A stretch of 61,876 nucleotides of DNA from Henriciella sp. Its GTDB lineage: Bacteria > Pseudomonadota > Alphaproteobacteria > Caulobacterales > Hyphomonadaceae. The notes under the pieces are model-generated. The model ran no database searches. It was not told the origin of the DNA and saw only the letters and a program-made list of their open reading frames with translations. The position numbers and the translations under genes were made by a program. Positions 24,562-33,961 of the stretch are shown piece after piece (position 1 is the first letter of the stretch; the number at the start of each line of letters is the position of its first letter). The stretch is taken from contig NVWP01000035.1 of assembly GCA_002733705.1 (NCBI GenBank), forward strand, positions 1-61,876, in the 5' to 3' direction.

Positions 24562-25494
24562 ATGTCATCCAACAGTCTTATGGACTGGGACAAGCTCAAA
24601 TCCTTCCATGCTGCGGCAGAAGCGGGCAGCCTCACAGCCGCTGGCGAACGCCTCGGTATTTCGCAGTCGGCTGTCTCGCGCCAGATCTCCGCGCTTGAGG
24701 AACAGCTCGGCGTCTCGCTCTTCCAGCGGCATGCCCGCGGCCTGGTCCTCACCGATGCGGGACACACGCTTCACCGCTCGACCATGGACATGGCGTCTGC
24801 AGCACAGACCGCCAATGCCGCCCTGCGCGACCAGCAGGACGTCGCCCAGGGCGACCTTGTGGTGACCGCGCCGGTCGCATTCGGGTCCACCTGGCTGGTA
24901 CCGCGGCTTGGAAATTTTTTGAATGCCAATACCGGCATGCAGATCGACCTTCGCCTTGATGACGGCGAAACATATGACCTTCTGAAGCTGGAAGCCGAAT
25001 GCGCGATCCGTCTCTGGGCGGCTGACAAGTCGGACCTGATCCAGCGCAAGCTCGGCACAGTTGCGACGAACCTTTACGCATCACCAGAATACCTGAAGGC
25101 GCATGGCACGCCGCGCACGCCGCAGGATCTCGATAATCACCGCATCATCGGCTATGGCACCGAAAACACGCCCCTGGACGCGATGAGCTGGGCCCAGCGT
25201 GTTGGCCGCGATGACACCCTGCCCCGCAAGGCAACGCTGCAGGTGCGGAATGTGCCGGCCATGCTGCGCGCCGTCGAAGCCGGCATCGGCATTGCCGACC
25301 TGCCGGACTATATGGCAAGCGCCGTGCCCAATCTGGTGCGCGTCCTGCCCGAACATACCGGGCCGACCTTCGACCTCTTCTTCATCTATCCAAGCGATCT
25401 CAAACGCTCAAAACGAATCGCCGTCTTCAGGGACTTCCTGACGGCAGAAGTTGAAGCCATCAAGCGGGACAATCTGCAACTTCGTGCAAGCTGA
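24562..25494 (+). CDS. LysR-family transcriptional regulator
   Basis: 310 residues. The N-terminal winged HTH is FHAAAEAGSLTAAGERLGISQSAVSRQISALEEQLGVSLFQR, followed by the effector domain (LVVTAPVAFGSTWLVPRL...). No Shine-Dalgarno precedes ATG 24562; a second ATG at 24580 is also possible. A 6-bp-arm inverted repeat (ATGACA/TGTCAT) overlaps the start codon and could allow self-control. Target genes are not evident from the neighbours. Confidence 0.88.
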   Translation: MSSNSLMDWDKLKSFHAAAEAGSLTAAGERLGISQSAVSRQISALEEQLGVSLFQRHARGLVLTDAGHTLHRSTMDMASAAQTANAALRDQQDVAQGDLVVTAPVAFGSTWLVPRLGNFLNANTGMQIDLRLDDGETYDLLKLEAECAIRLWAADKSDLIQRKLGTVATNLYASPEYLKAHGTPRTPQDLDNHRIIGYGTENTPLDAMSWAQRVGRDDTLPRKATLQVRNVPAMLRAVEAGIGIADLPDYMASAVPNLVRVLPEHTGPTFDLFFIYPSDLKRSKRIAVFRDFLTAEVEAIKRDNLQLRAS

Positions 25495-25554
25495 CCCCGC
25501 GGAACATGCAGAAATGCATGCCTTCAATACTGAAACGCCTATTTCCTTTCGCAC

Positions 25555-25686
25555 ACGCAGCAATTAGCTGATGCGTATGCCTTGGTTCCGGCTTTTGCCA
25601 ATCTCCTCCGATTGTGCGTTTCCTCCCTCCAAGTAGGAACCAATACTTAGAGCCCGGCGCGAGTTTTCGCAGCCGGGCTTTTTTTT
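25555..25686 (+). ncRNA. candidate small regulatory RNA with CCUCC loops (sRNA-1)
   Basis: The 220-base gap after lysR has no convincing ORF but is highly structured. TTGGTTCC (25582-25589) pairs perfectly with GGAACCAA (25636-25643). Inside is a 5-bp hairpin CAATC/GATTG that displays the loop TCCTCC (25604-25609), then the unpaired pyrimidine tract CCTCCCTCC (25622-25630). A strong terminator follows at 25651-25686. CCUCC loops are anti-Shine-Dalgarno elements known from several alphaproteobacterial sRNAs. The 5' end is uncertain; a small CAGC/GCTG hairpin (25558-25570) may be the first element. It shares 13 bases with the second candidate at 35331-35416. Confidence 0.6.
25651..25686 (+). 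terminator. Rho-independent terminator of sRNA-1
   Basis: AGCCCGGC and GCCGGGCT pair, with an inner GCGA/TCGC helix, followed by T8. Very strong intrinsic terminator. It ends 28 bases before the stop codon of the convergent dps gene. Confidence 0.9.
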
Positions 25687-25714
25687 GAATTATTTGATTA
25701 TAGGCGGATTTTCT

Positions 25715-26179
25715 CTAGACGCTGGCGCGCAACATCCAGGCGGCCTTTTCCGCCGCGGCCGCCCGCTGGGTCAGCAGGTCAGCGGTCACCACATCGTCAC
25801 CTTGCTCTGCAGCATCGACGCCTTCGCGCGCGACTTTCGCAATCGTTTCGTGCCCGCGCACAAGATTGTTGATCATGTCTTCTGCATCCGGCACGCCATT
25901 GTCCGGCTTGATCGTCGCATAGGACGCAATCTCATCGCTGGAGGCGGGCGCAAATTCTCCAAGGGCACGGATACGTTCGGCCAGCTCGTCGAGCGCCTGC
26001 CAGAGCTCGGTATATTGCTCCATGAAAAGCTCATGCAGCGCCTTGAAACGCGGCCCCGTCACATTCCAGTGATAGCCATGCGTCTTGAAGTAGAGCGCAT
26101 AGGTTTCGCCCAGAACCTTGCGGAGTGCATCAATGGATGCGCTCCGGTCCTGCTTATCAAGTCCAACATCGACAGACAT
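25715..26179 (-). CDS. dps: Dps-family DNA-binding ferritin-like protein
   Basis: 154 residues. The ferroxidase region is THGYHWNVTGPRFKALHELFMEQYTELWQALDELAERIRALG (His and Glu/Asp ligands), and the N-terminal basic and acidic tail (MSVDVGLDKQDR) is typical of Dps. It oxidises and stores iron and protects DNA during oxidative stress. ATG has GAAAGGAGA upstream. An OxyR-type motif lies 85-100 bases upstream, just before a possible -35, consistent with peroxide induction as in enteric dps. Confidence 0.93.
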   Translation of the reverse strand: MSVDVGLDKQDRSASIDALRKVLGETYALYFKTHGYHWNVTGPRFKALHELFMEQYTELWQALDELAERIRALGEFAPASSDEIASYATIKPDNGVPDAEDMINNLVRGHETIAKVAREGVDAAEQGDDVVTADLLTQRAAAAEKAAWMLRASV

Positions 26180-26261
26180 TTGAAGTCTCCTTTCAAAGCC
26201 AATGATAGCCCTGAAATGGGGACGGAGGTGCCCTTACGCCAATTGGATTCGAACACCGCAA

Positions 26262-26280
26262 CTATAGAGTTTTCCTATAG
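26262..26280. promoter_or_regulatory. OxyR-type site upstream of dps
   Basis: CTATAG, 7 bases, CTATAG contains ATAG-N7-CTAT, the core of the known OxyR element. On the dps strand it lies directly before a TTGCGG -35-like element, a normal position for OxyR activation. Only one of the tandem elements of the full consensus is clear. Inference from motif and gene function. Confidence 0.55.
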
Positions 26281-26304
26281 CTGCGGCGTCTGGGATTTAA
26301 GAAA

Positions 26305-27678
<1,374 letters not shown>

Positions 27679-27717
27679 CTAGGCGCCGGGCGCGGCTGCC
27701 ATTAGGTTAGGCCCAGC

Positions 27718-29607
27718 ATGTCAGACACCTCATCCAGCAGACCGGCCCGCCGCGGCGTCGATGTCATCAAGGACAATCTGAAACGCCTGCCTGCAAAGCC
27801 GGGTGTCTACCGCATGTTCGGAACGAAGGATGAGGTCCTCTATGTCGGCAAGGCGCGCAATCTGAAGGCGCGTGTCTCCAACTATGCGCGGCTTGGCGGC
27901 CACACGCAGCGCATCGCGGCGATGATCGCGCTGACCGCGCGGATGGAATTCGTCGTGACCGAAACAGAAACCGAAGCGCTGCTGCTCGAAGCCAGCCTCA
28001 TCAAGTCGCTGAAGCCACGCTTCAACATTCTTCTGCGCGATGACAAATCCTTCCCCTACATTCTGATCCGCCGCGACCACGACTATCCGCAGATCCTGAA
28101 ATATCGCGGCTCCAAACAGGATCGCGGCGACTATTTCGGCCCCTTTGCCAGCGCCAATGCCGTGACCCGCACGCTCGACACGCTGCAGAAAGCCTTCCTC
28201 TTGCGCACCTGCGAGGACAGCGTTTTTTCCCAGCGCACCCGCCCTTGCATGCTACACCAGATCAAGCGCTGTTCGGCGCCCTGCGTTGGCCTGGTCAGCG
28301 AGGAAGGCTATACCGAACTCGCCAATCAGGCTGCCGACTTCCTCAAAGGCAAGGCAACCGACCTTCAGGCGGACCTTGCCCGCGACATGGAGACGGCCGC
28401 CGAAAATATGGAGTTCGAGCGCGCCGCCAGCCTGCGTGACCGGATCCGCGCACTTGCCGTCGTTCGCGCCCAGCAGGATATCAACCCCGACGGGATCGAA
28501 GAAGCCGACATCTTTGCCATCGCCATGGAGGGCGGCCAGTCGGCCGTGCAGGTCTTCTTCATCCGCGCGGGGCAGAATTGGGGCGCCACAATCCACTTCC
28601 CACGCCATGAAAAGGACGAGACCGCACCGGAAATCCTTTCAGCGTTCCTCGTCCAGTTTTATGACAAGCGCCCGCCGCCAAAGCTCATCCTGACAAATGA
28701 GGCGCCCGATCAGGGAGAGCTTATCGGTGAAGCGCTGGAGCTGAAATCCAACCGGAAAGTCGAAATTCGCACACCCCAGCGCGGCGACAAACGCGAACTC
28801 GTCGCACAGGCGAGCCGCAATGCCGCCGAGGCGCTGTCACGCAAGCTCGCGGAAACAGCAAGCCAGCAGCGTCTTCTGAAAGACATGGCAAAGACGTTCG
28901 ACCTGCCCGCCCCGCCCAAACGTGTCGAAGTCTATGACAACAGCCACATCCAGGGGTCCAATGCCGTCGGTGGCATGGTGGTCGCCGGCCCGGAAGGCTT
29001 CATCAAGGGCCAGTACCGGAAGTTCAATATCAAGGACAAGGCGCTGGAGCCGGGCGACGATTATGGCATGATGCGCGAAGTGATGCGCCGCCGCTTCAAA
29101 CGTCTCCTCAAGGAGGCTGACGAACAGGGTGTGAAGATCGCTGAGCTCGAAACCTATCCAGACCTCGTCCTCATCGATGGTGGCCTTGGCCAGCTCGCCG
29201 CAACCGTGGAAACACTGGAAGAGCTGGGTCTTACGCCGCAGGATGTAACACTGGTCTCCATCGCGAAGGGGCCGGACCGCAATGCCGGGCGCGAGAAATT
29301 CTTCCGGCCCGGCCAGGCGCCTTTCACCCTGCCACCGGACACACCGGTCCTCTATTATCTGCAGCGTCTGCGCGACGAAGCGCACCGCTGGGCCATCGGC
29401 GCGCACCGGTCAAAGCGCTCGGCCGACATCGAATCCTCGCCCCTGGATGAGATTGAAGGCATAGGGCCATCCCGCAAGAAAGCCCTTCTGCATCATTTCG
29501 GGTCGGCAAAAGGTGTTTCCCGTGCCAAGCTGGCTGATCTTGAGAGCGTTGACGGTATCAACCGTTCGCTCGCCGAACGCATCTATGGCCATTTCAATGG
29601 CGGTTAG
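27718..29607 (+). CDS. uvrC: excinuclease ABC subunit C
   Basis: 629-residue nucleotide-excision-repair nuclease. N-terminal GIY-YIG domain (PGVYRMFGTKDEVLYVGKAR, about residues 26-45), a UVR motif near residue 225 (MEFERAASLRDRI), the RNase-H-like 5' nuclease domain with YDNSHIQGSNAVGGMVV, and C-terminal helix-hairpin-helix repeats (DEIEGIGPSRKKALLHHFGS). It cuts both sides of UvrB-bound lesions. Followed after 6 bases by pgsA, a common alphaproteobacterial arrangement. Confidence 0.97.
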   Translation: MSDTSSSRPARRGVDVIKDNLKRLPAKPGVYRMFGTKDEVLYVGKARNLKARVSNYARLGGHTQRIAAMIALTARMEFVVTETETEALLLEASLIKSLKPRFNILLRDDKSFPYILIRRDHDYPQILKYRGSKQDRGDYFGPFASANAVTRTLDTLQKAFLLRTCEDSVFSQRTRPCMLHQIKRCSAPCVGLVSEEGYTELANQAADFLKGKATDLQADLARDMETAAENMEFERAASLRDRIRALAVVRAQQDINPDGIEEADIFAIAMEGGQSAVQVFFIRAGQNWGATIHFPRHEKDETAPEILSAFLVQFYDKRPPPKLILTNEAPDQGELIGEALELKSNRKVEIRTPQRGDKRELVAQASRNAAEALSRKLAETASQQRLLKDMAKTFDLPAPPKRVEVYDNSHIQGSNAVGGMVVAGPEGFIKGQYRKFNIKDKALEPGDDYGMMREVMRRRFKRLLKEADEQGVKIAELETYPDLVLIDGGLGQLAATVETLEELGLTPQDVTLVSIAKGPDRNAGREKFFRPGQAPFTLPPDTPVLYYLQRLRDEAHRWAIGAHRSKRSADIESSPLDEIEGIGPSRKKALLHHFGSAKGVSRAKLADLESVDGINRSLAERIYGHFNGG

Positions 29608-29613
29608 GACAGT

Positions 29614-30246
29614 ATGACTCTCAAATGGCTGCCAAATGCGCTGACGATTGCACGCTGCATTCTGGCGATTGTTGTGGGCTACACCATCCTCGACTTCGAT
29701 ACGAGAACGCAGGCTGGCGATGCCACCGCTCTGGTCCTCTTCCTGCCTTTCGCGCTTTTTTCCTTTGTCGCGCTGACCGACTGGCTCGACGGCTGGCTGG
29801 CCCGCAAGCTGGACGCCGAATCCGCCTTCGGCGCGCGTCTGGATCCGATCGGCGACAAATTGCTGTCCGCCTCCAGCCTGCTGGCCCTATCGATTACCGG
29901 CACCTGGGCCTGGTTCATCCTGATACCGACACTGGCCATCGTCAGCCGCGATGTCCTGATCACCGCGATGCGGGAAGCCATGGGCAATCCGGGCACGATG
30001 AAGGTCTCAAACAGTGCGAAAATGAAGACCGCACTCGTCCTCGGCGGGATTGCCCTTGTCCTCTTCGGCATGGCTGTCAGCGCCCTTGCGGCCAACGCAG
30101 CCCCCTATTCACCGAACTGGGTCCTCTCCCGCGGCATCTGGCTTGCCGGGCTCGTCATGGTCTGGGTTGCTGCCGTCATGGCCGTCATGACGGCTTTCGA
30201 CTATGTCACAGGCCTTGCCGGCCGGGACAAGGAGGATCACCAATAG
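29614..30246 (+). CDS. pgsA: CDP-diacylglycerol-glycerol-3-phosphate 3-phosphatidyltransferase
   Basis: 210-residue integral membrane enzyme making phosphatidylglycerophosphate. The CDP-alcohol phosphotransferase signature is DWLDGWLARKLDAESAFGARLDPIGDK, with all Asp residues of the D-x2-D-G-x2-A-R-x8-G-x3-D-x3-D pattern. N-terminal LPNALTIARCILAI is typical. Cotranscribed with uvrC (6-base gap). Its last 10 bases overlap the convergent NUDIX gene. Confidence 0.95.
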   Translation: MTLKWLPNALTIARCILAIVVGYTILDFDTRTQAGDATALVLFLPFALFSFVALTDWLDGWLARKLDAESAFGARLDPIGDKLLSASSLLALSITGTWAWFILIPTLAIVSRDVLITAMREAMGNPGTMKVSNSAKMKTALVLGGIALVLFGMAVSALAANAAPYSPNWVLSRGIWLAGLVMVWVAAVMAVMTAFDYVTGLAGRDKEDHQ

Positions 30247-30695
30247 CCGTCATTCGGACCGGCTTCGAAGACTTCGGCGGCCCGCCGGCGGGTTGCTGGC
30301 GTCGTATCCTCCGGCAGGTCGAACGGGCTGGCCCACACCCGCTCTGAAATCTCGCCAAAACTGGTCGGTTCGCCCGCTGCCCAGTCTTCAGGGCGCAAAT
30401 GATATAAAAGCACGTGATCATTGGGAAAGGCGGGATCATTGGAATAGATGCCAAGAAGACGCGCCGCGCCGGTCAGCTCCACGCCCCCCTCCTCTTTCAG
30501 CTCCCGCAGGAGTGACGTCTCGGCCCGCTCGCCCTTCTCTATGCCGCCGCCCGGGAAGAAGAGACCTTTGGTGTAGGTGTGGCGCACCAGCAGTATCTTC
30601 CCGTCGGACCGCTCCACCACTGCGCGCACGCCAAGCGTCATCGGGCGGCGAAAGCGGAACCAGGCCTGGAAGACTCGCTGACGCAACTTTTGCAT
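30237..30695 (-). CDS. NUDIX hydrolase
   Basis: 152 residues with the NUDIX box GGIEKGERAETSLLRELKEE (Gly, catalytic Glu and the REx2EE core). It hydrolyses a nucleoside diphosphate linked to another moiety; the precise substrate cannot be told. An N-terminal basic stretch (QKLRQRVFQAWFRFRRP) precedes the domain. It overlaps pgsA by 10 bases at the 3' end. Confidence 0.88.
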   Translation of the reverse strand: MQKLRQRVFQAWFRFRRPMTLGVRAVVERSDGKILLVRHTYTKGLFFPGGGIEKGERAETSLLRELKEEGGVELTGAARLLGIYSNDPAFPNDHVLLYHLRPEDWAAGEPTSFGEISERVWASPFDLPEDTTPATRRRAAEVFEAGPNDGYW

Positions 30696-30785
30696 GGATC
30701 GTCCTTTCAGATGAAAAGCCCCCTCGCCAAAGGGGAAAACACGGTCTAGTTACGGGCGGAACACCACTTCAGGGGAGCTTAAGCC

Positions 30786-30866
30786 ATGTTTGCAGTTATC
30801 GCCATCGGCGTGACCGTCGCTATTTTCGGCATTCTGAACTTCATCGACTATCGCCGTCTGGACTAG
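30786..30866 (+). CDS. 26-residue single-pass membrane microprotein
   Basis: Short ATG frame starting MFAVIAIGVTVAIFGILNF and ending with the charged tail DYRRLD: one hydrophobic helix with a charged C-terminus, N-terminus outside or in the membrane. It has a strong Shine-Dalgarno (GGGGAG, 8 bases from ATG) and fills the gap between the divergent NUDIX and antiporter genes. Such a good ribosome site for such a short frame argues that it is translated. Family unknown. Confidence 0.62.
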   Translation: MFAVIAIGVTVAIFGILNFIDYRRLD

Positions 30867-30884
30867 GATCCCGCGCCTTAACTC

Positions 30885-31877
30885 TTGCCTGATCTGACAC
30901 TCATCGCGGCCCTTGTCGGGGGCCTGGTCATTCTCGCAGTTGCGGGCGACTTCCTTGTCAACGGCGCCGTGGCGCTGGCGCGGCGCATAGGCGTCTCGCC
31001 GCTCGTGGCCGGCATCTTGATTGTCGGCTTCGGCACCTCCGCGCCGGAAATGGTCGTGGCTGTCGATGCCTCCAGCCAGGGCCAGCCCGGCATCGCCATC
31101 GGCAATATCGTCGGCTCGAACATCGCCAATATCTGGCTGGTGCTCGCCGTCCCCGCCTTTCTCGTCCCACTGGCAACCCGGCAGTTCGGTCTGCGCCGCT
31201 CCTACTGGATCATGCTGGCCATCACGGCCCTGTGGATCGGCTGGACCGCCTTTCGGCCCGTCACGCCGGCCTTCGGCTTCATCCTGCTTGCCACCCTGAT
31301 CGTCTATTCGGTCCTGATGCTGGTCTGGACCTCTCACGCCATCCGCAAGGGCATTGATGTCGGGCTGGATGACGAGGAGCACTCGCTGGGCACGGTGGCC
31401 ATGCTGGTCAACCTGGTCATCGGCATTGTGGGCCTGCCGCTCGGGGCGCACCTCATCGTCGAGGGCGGTGTCGGCATCGCCCGCACCTATGCAGTTCCTG
31501 AAGAGATCATCGGCCTCACCCTGCTCGCCATCGGCACCTCGCTGCCGGAACTTGGCGCGGGGGTTGCAGCCGCCGTGCGTCGCCGCGGGGACGTGGTGAT
31601 CGGCAATGTCATCGGCTCAAACATCTTCAACCTCGCTGGCTCCGGCGCGATCATCGCCTTTTTCGGGCCGACGGATCTTGCCCCGACCTTTCTTCAGTTC
31701 GACCACTGGGCGATGGCGGCCGCTGCCATAGGTCTCGGTCTGTTCGTCCTGCCACGCAGCCGCGTGACACGGCTTGCAGCGCTCGCAATGCTGCTCGTCT
31801 ATGCTGTCTACATCTACGGCCTCGTGCATGGCTGGGACATTGCAGGCGAAGTGGAGAGCTGGATTGGCAGAGCATGA
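30885..31877 (+). CDS. calcium/sodium antiporter (CaCA superfamily, YrbG-like)
   Basis: 330 residues with about ten helices. The two alpha repeats are visible: GFGTSAPEMVVAVDASSQG...GNIVGSNIANI in the first half and AIGTSLPELGAGVAAAVRRRGDVVIGNVIGSNIFN in the second, both with the acidic cation-binding Glu. It exchanges Na+ or H+ for Ca2+. Start is TTG 30885, the first in-frame start ahead of the first helix. It overlaps the following SDR gene by 14 bases. Confidence 0.9.
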   Translation: MPDLTLIAALVGGLVILAVAGDFLVNGAVALARRIGVSPLVAGILIVGFGTSAPEMVVAVDASSQGQPGIAIGNIVGSNIANIWLVLAVPAFLVPLATRQFGLRRSYWIMLAITALWIGWTAFRPVTPAFGFILLATLIVYSVLMLVWTSHAIRKGIDVGLDDEEHSLGTVAMLVNLVIGIVGLPLGAHLIVEGGVGIARTYAVPEEIIGLTLLAIGTSLPELGAGVAAAVRRRGDVVIGNVIGSNIFNLAGSGAIIAFFGPTDLAPTFLQFDHWAMAAAAIGLGLFVLPRSRVTRLAALAMLLVYAVYIYGLVHGWDIAGEVESWIGRA

Positions 31878-32631
31878 TCTGACCCCGAAACGGGCCCTTA
31901 TTACCGGTGCCGGCAAACGCATAGGCCGGGCCCTCGCCGAAGCGCTCGGCGCCGATGGCTGGAGTGTTGCCGTTCACTATCGCTCGTCCGCCGACGGCGC
32001 GCAGGAAACCGCCGACGCGATCGGCAAGGCCGGCGGAATGGGCGTAATCGTTCAGGGTGACCTCACCGAGGAAAAGGACCTCAAGGCTCTTATCCCCGCC
32101 GCCCAGGAAAAGCTGGGCGGCCCGCTGCGGCTTCTCGTAAATTCCGCCTCCGTCTTCGATGATGACACCGCGCTCAGTCATACGCGCGAAAGCTGGGATC
32201 TGCATTTCGATGCCAATCTCCGCGCGCCGATTGCCCTCACGCAGGCCTTCGCGCTGGCCTTGCCCGGCGACCAGAAGGGCCTTGTGGTCAATGTGATCGA
32301 CCAGCGCGTCTGGAAACTGAACCCGCAGTTTTTCAGCTATACGCTGTCCAAGGCGGCCCTTCTGACCGCGATGAAGACGCTGGCCCAGTCGCTTGCGCCA
32401 AATATCCGCGTCAACGGGATCGGCCCTGGCCCGACCCTCGCCAGCGTGCACCAGAGCGAGGAAGAGTTCGAGGCCGAGCGTAGGGCCACGCTGACACAGG
32501 AAGGCTCACGTCCCGAAGAAATTGTGCGTGCCCTTCGCTATCTCATCGAAGCCGACAGTGTGACGGGCCAGATGATCGCGACCGATGGCGGTCAGCACCT
32601 CATGTGGCAGACACCGGACACGCAGGTCTGA
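31864..32631 (+). CDS. short-chain dehydrogenase/reductase (pteridine reductase/FolM-like)
   Basis: 255 residues from TTG 31864, which has GGAGA 5 bases upstream inside the antiporter gene; earlier ATG frames overlap too far. NADP-binding motif TGAGKRIG at the N-terminus, NSAS in place of NNAG, and the catalytic YTLSKAAL (Tyr-x3-Lys). The GxGxRIG start with VHYRSSADGA is typical of pteridine-reductase-like SDRs. Coupled to antiporter (14-base overlap) and threonine aldolase (TGATG overlap). Confidence 0.85.
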   Translation: MAEHDLTPKRALITGAGKRIGRALAEALGADGWSVAVHYRSSADGAQETADAIGKAGGMGVIVQGDLTEEKDLKALIPAAQEKLGGPLRLLVNSASVFDDDTALSHTRESWDLHFDANLRAPIALTQAFALALPGDQKGLVVNVIDQRVWKLNPQFFSYTLSKAALLTAMKTLAQSLAPNIRVNGIGPGPTLASVHQSEEEFEAERRATLTQEGSRPEEIVRALRYLIEADSVTGQMIATDGGQHLMWQTPDTQV

Positions 32632-33656
32632 TGAATTTTTCCTCTGATACATCCGCTCCCGCCCACCCTGCCGTTCTGGAAGCGCTCGCTGGCGTAAATA
32701 ATGGCATGCAGCCAAGCTATGGCGCCGATGACATCACCGCGCGCCTGCGCGGCGAGCTCTCGCGCGTGCTGGAAACCGATGATTTCGACTTCTGGCTCTG
32801 CGCCTCCGGCACAGCGGCAAATGCACTTGCCCTCTCCTGCTTCTGCCCGCCCATGGGCGCGATCCTCTGCCATGAGGAAGCCCATATTGCCCGCGACGAA
32901 CGCGGGGCCCCGGAATTCTTTACCGGCGGCGGCAAACTGCAACTTCTACCCGGCAATGGCGCGCAGATCGACGAAGCGGCACTGCGCGAGGCCCTCGCCG
33001 GCATCAGACCTGATTTCGTGCATGAAACTCCGGCGCAGGTGCTTTCGCTTACGAACCTCACCGAGTCCGGCACCGCCTATCCGGTCAGCCAGATCGCCCA
33101 CTATGCCGCCCTGGCAAAAGAGGCAGGACTAACCGTGCATATGGACGGCGCCCGGTTCGCCAATGCGCTGGTATCCACAGGCGCCGCGCCGGCAGAGATG
33201 AGCTGGAAAGCCGGCATCGATGTGCTGACGCTGGGCCTCACGAAGACCGGCGCCATCGGGTGCGAGATCATCCTTCTCTTCGGGGAGGCCCGCCAGAAAT
33301 TCGGCGAACTCAAGGCGCGCGCGAAACGCTCCGGCCACATGCCGCCCAAGATGCGCTATCTCGCTGCCCAGGCCATCGCCATGCTGGCAGACGATCTCTG
33401 GCTGGACCTCGCAGGGACCGCCAATCAGCGTGCGCGCGAAGTCTCCAATCTTTTGTGCCGGGACGGGCAGACCGAACTGGTCCACCCAGTCCACGGCAAT
33501 GAGATTTTCGTGCGCCTGAGCGAGACAAACCTTGCGGCCCTGACCGACGCGGGCGCGACCTTCTATCCCTGGATCGGCGGCTCTCACCGGCTTGTGACGA
33601 GCTGGTGCACGCCAGAAACCACAATCGAGCAACTTTCCAGTCTGCTTGCAGGCTAA
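32631..33656 (+). CDS. ltaE: low-specificity L-threonine aldolase
   Basis: 341 residues from ATG 32631, which overlaps the SDR stop by one base (TGATG). PLP enzyme of the aldolase/beta-eliminating-lyase fold: NFSSDTSAPAHPAV at the start, VHMDGARFANA (cofactor aspartate) and LTLGLTKTGAIGCE, where the Lys of the TKTG motif binds PLP. It cleaves threonine or allo-threonine to glycine and acetaldehyde. Last gene of the antiporter-SDR-aldolase operon. Confidence 0.92.
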   Translation: MNFSSDTSAPAHPAVLEALAGVNNGMQPSYGADDITARLRGELSRVLETDDFDFWLCASGTAANALALSCFCPPMGAILCHEEAHIARDERGAPEFFTGGGKLQLLPGNGAQIDEAALREALAGIRPDFVHETPAQVLSLTNLTESGTAYPVSQIAHYAALAKEAGLTVHMDGARFANALVSTGAAPAEMSWKAGIDVLTLGLTKTGAIGCEIILLFGEARQKFGELKARAKRSGHMPPKMRYLAAQAIAMLADDLWLDLAGTANQRAREVSNLLCRDGQTELVHPVHGNEIFVRLSETNLAALTDAGATFYPWIGGSHRLVTSWCTPETTIEQLSSLLAG

Positions 33657-33819
33657 GCCCGCCTGTTCCAGCGAATAAAATCGCCTGACCGGTCAAAGAG
33701 ACAACCAGGCCAGCAAGTCGCCTATGCCTTCGCATCTTCAGTTCTCCGCAGTCATATCGCCTGAGACCACTGCCCGCCCCGCTGCAGGGAGTGACTGACC
33801 TGGAAAAGCTAGAAGAGGA

Positions 33820-33894
<75 letters not shown>

Positions 33895-33913
33895 ATCCGT
33901 TTCGAAGCGGCCC

Positions 33914-33942
33914 TAATCGGGCCTCAGGCTTTTTAAGTCAAG
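33914..33942 (-). promoter_or_regulatory. promoter of tRNA-Val
   Basis: On the minus strand TTGACT (-35), 17 bases, GATTAG (-10), with the predicted start about 13 bases before the tRNA 5' end. Spacing and hexamers are close to sigma70 consensus. Confidence 0.7.
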
Positions 33943-33961
33943 CCTGTAAAGGCGGTGAATG

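Noticed and set aside
25501-25528. GGAAC at 25501 as an EcfG -35 for sRNA-1
   Set aside because: No CGTT at the required 16-17 base spacing (CTTC/TTCA instead). The CATGCA-GAAA-TGCATG hairpin there is noted but not assigned.
30717-30745. CCCC...GGGG hairpin as terminator after NUDIX
   Set aside because: It is upstream, not downstream, of the NUDIX gene and lacks a T-run in the useful direction.
33310-33735. Minus-strand frame starting downstream of the threonine aldolase gene
   Set aside because: Mostly antisense to ltaE, no ribosome site, no protein-like motifs.
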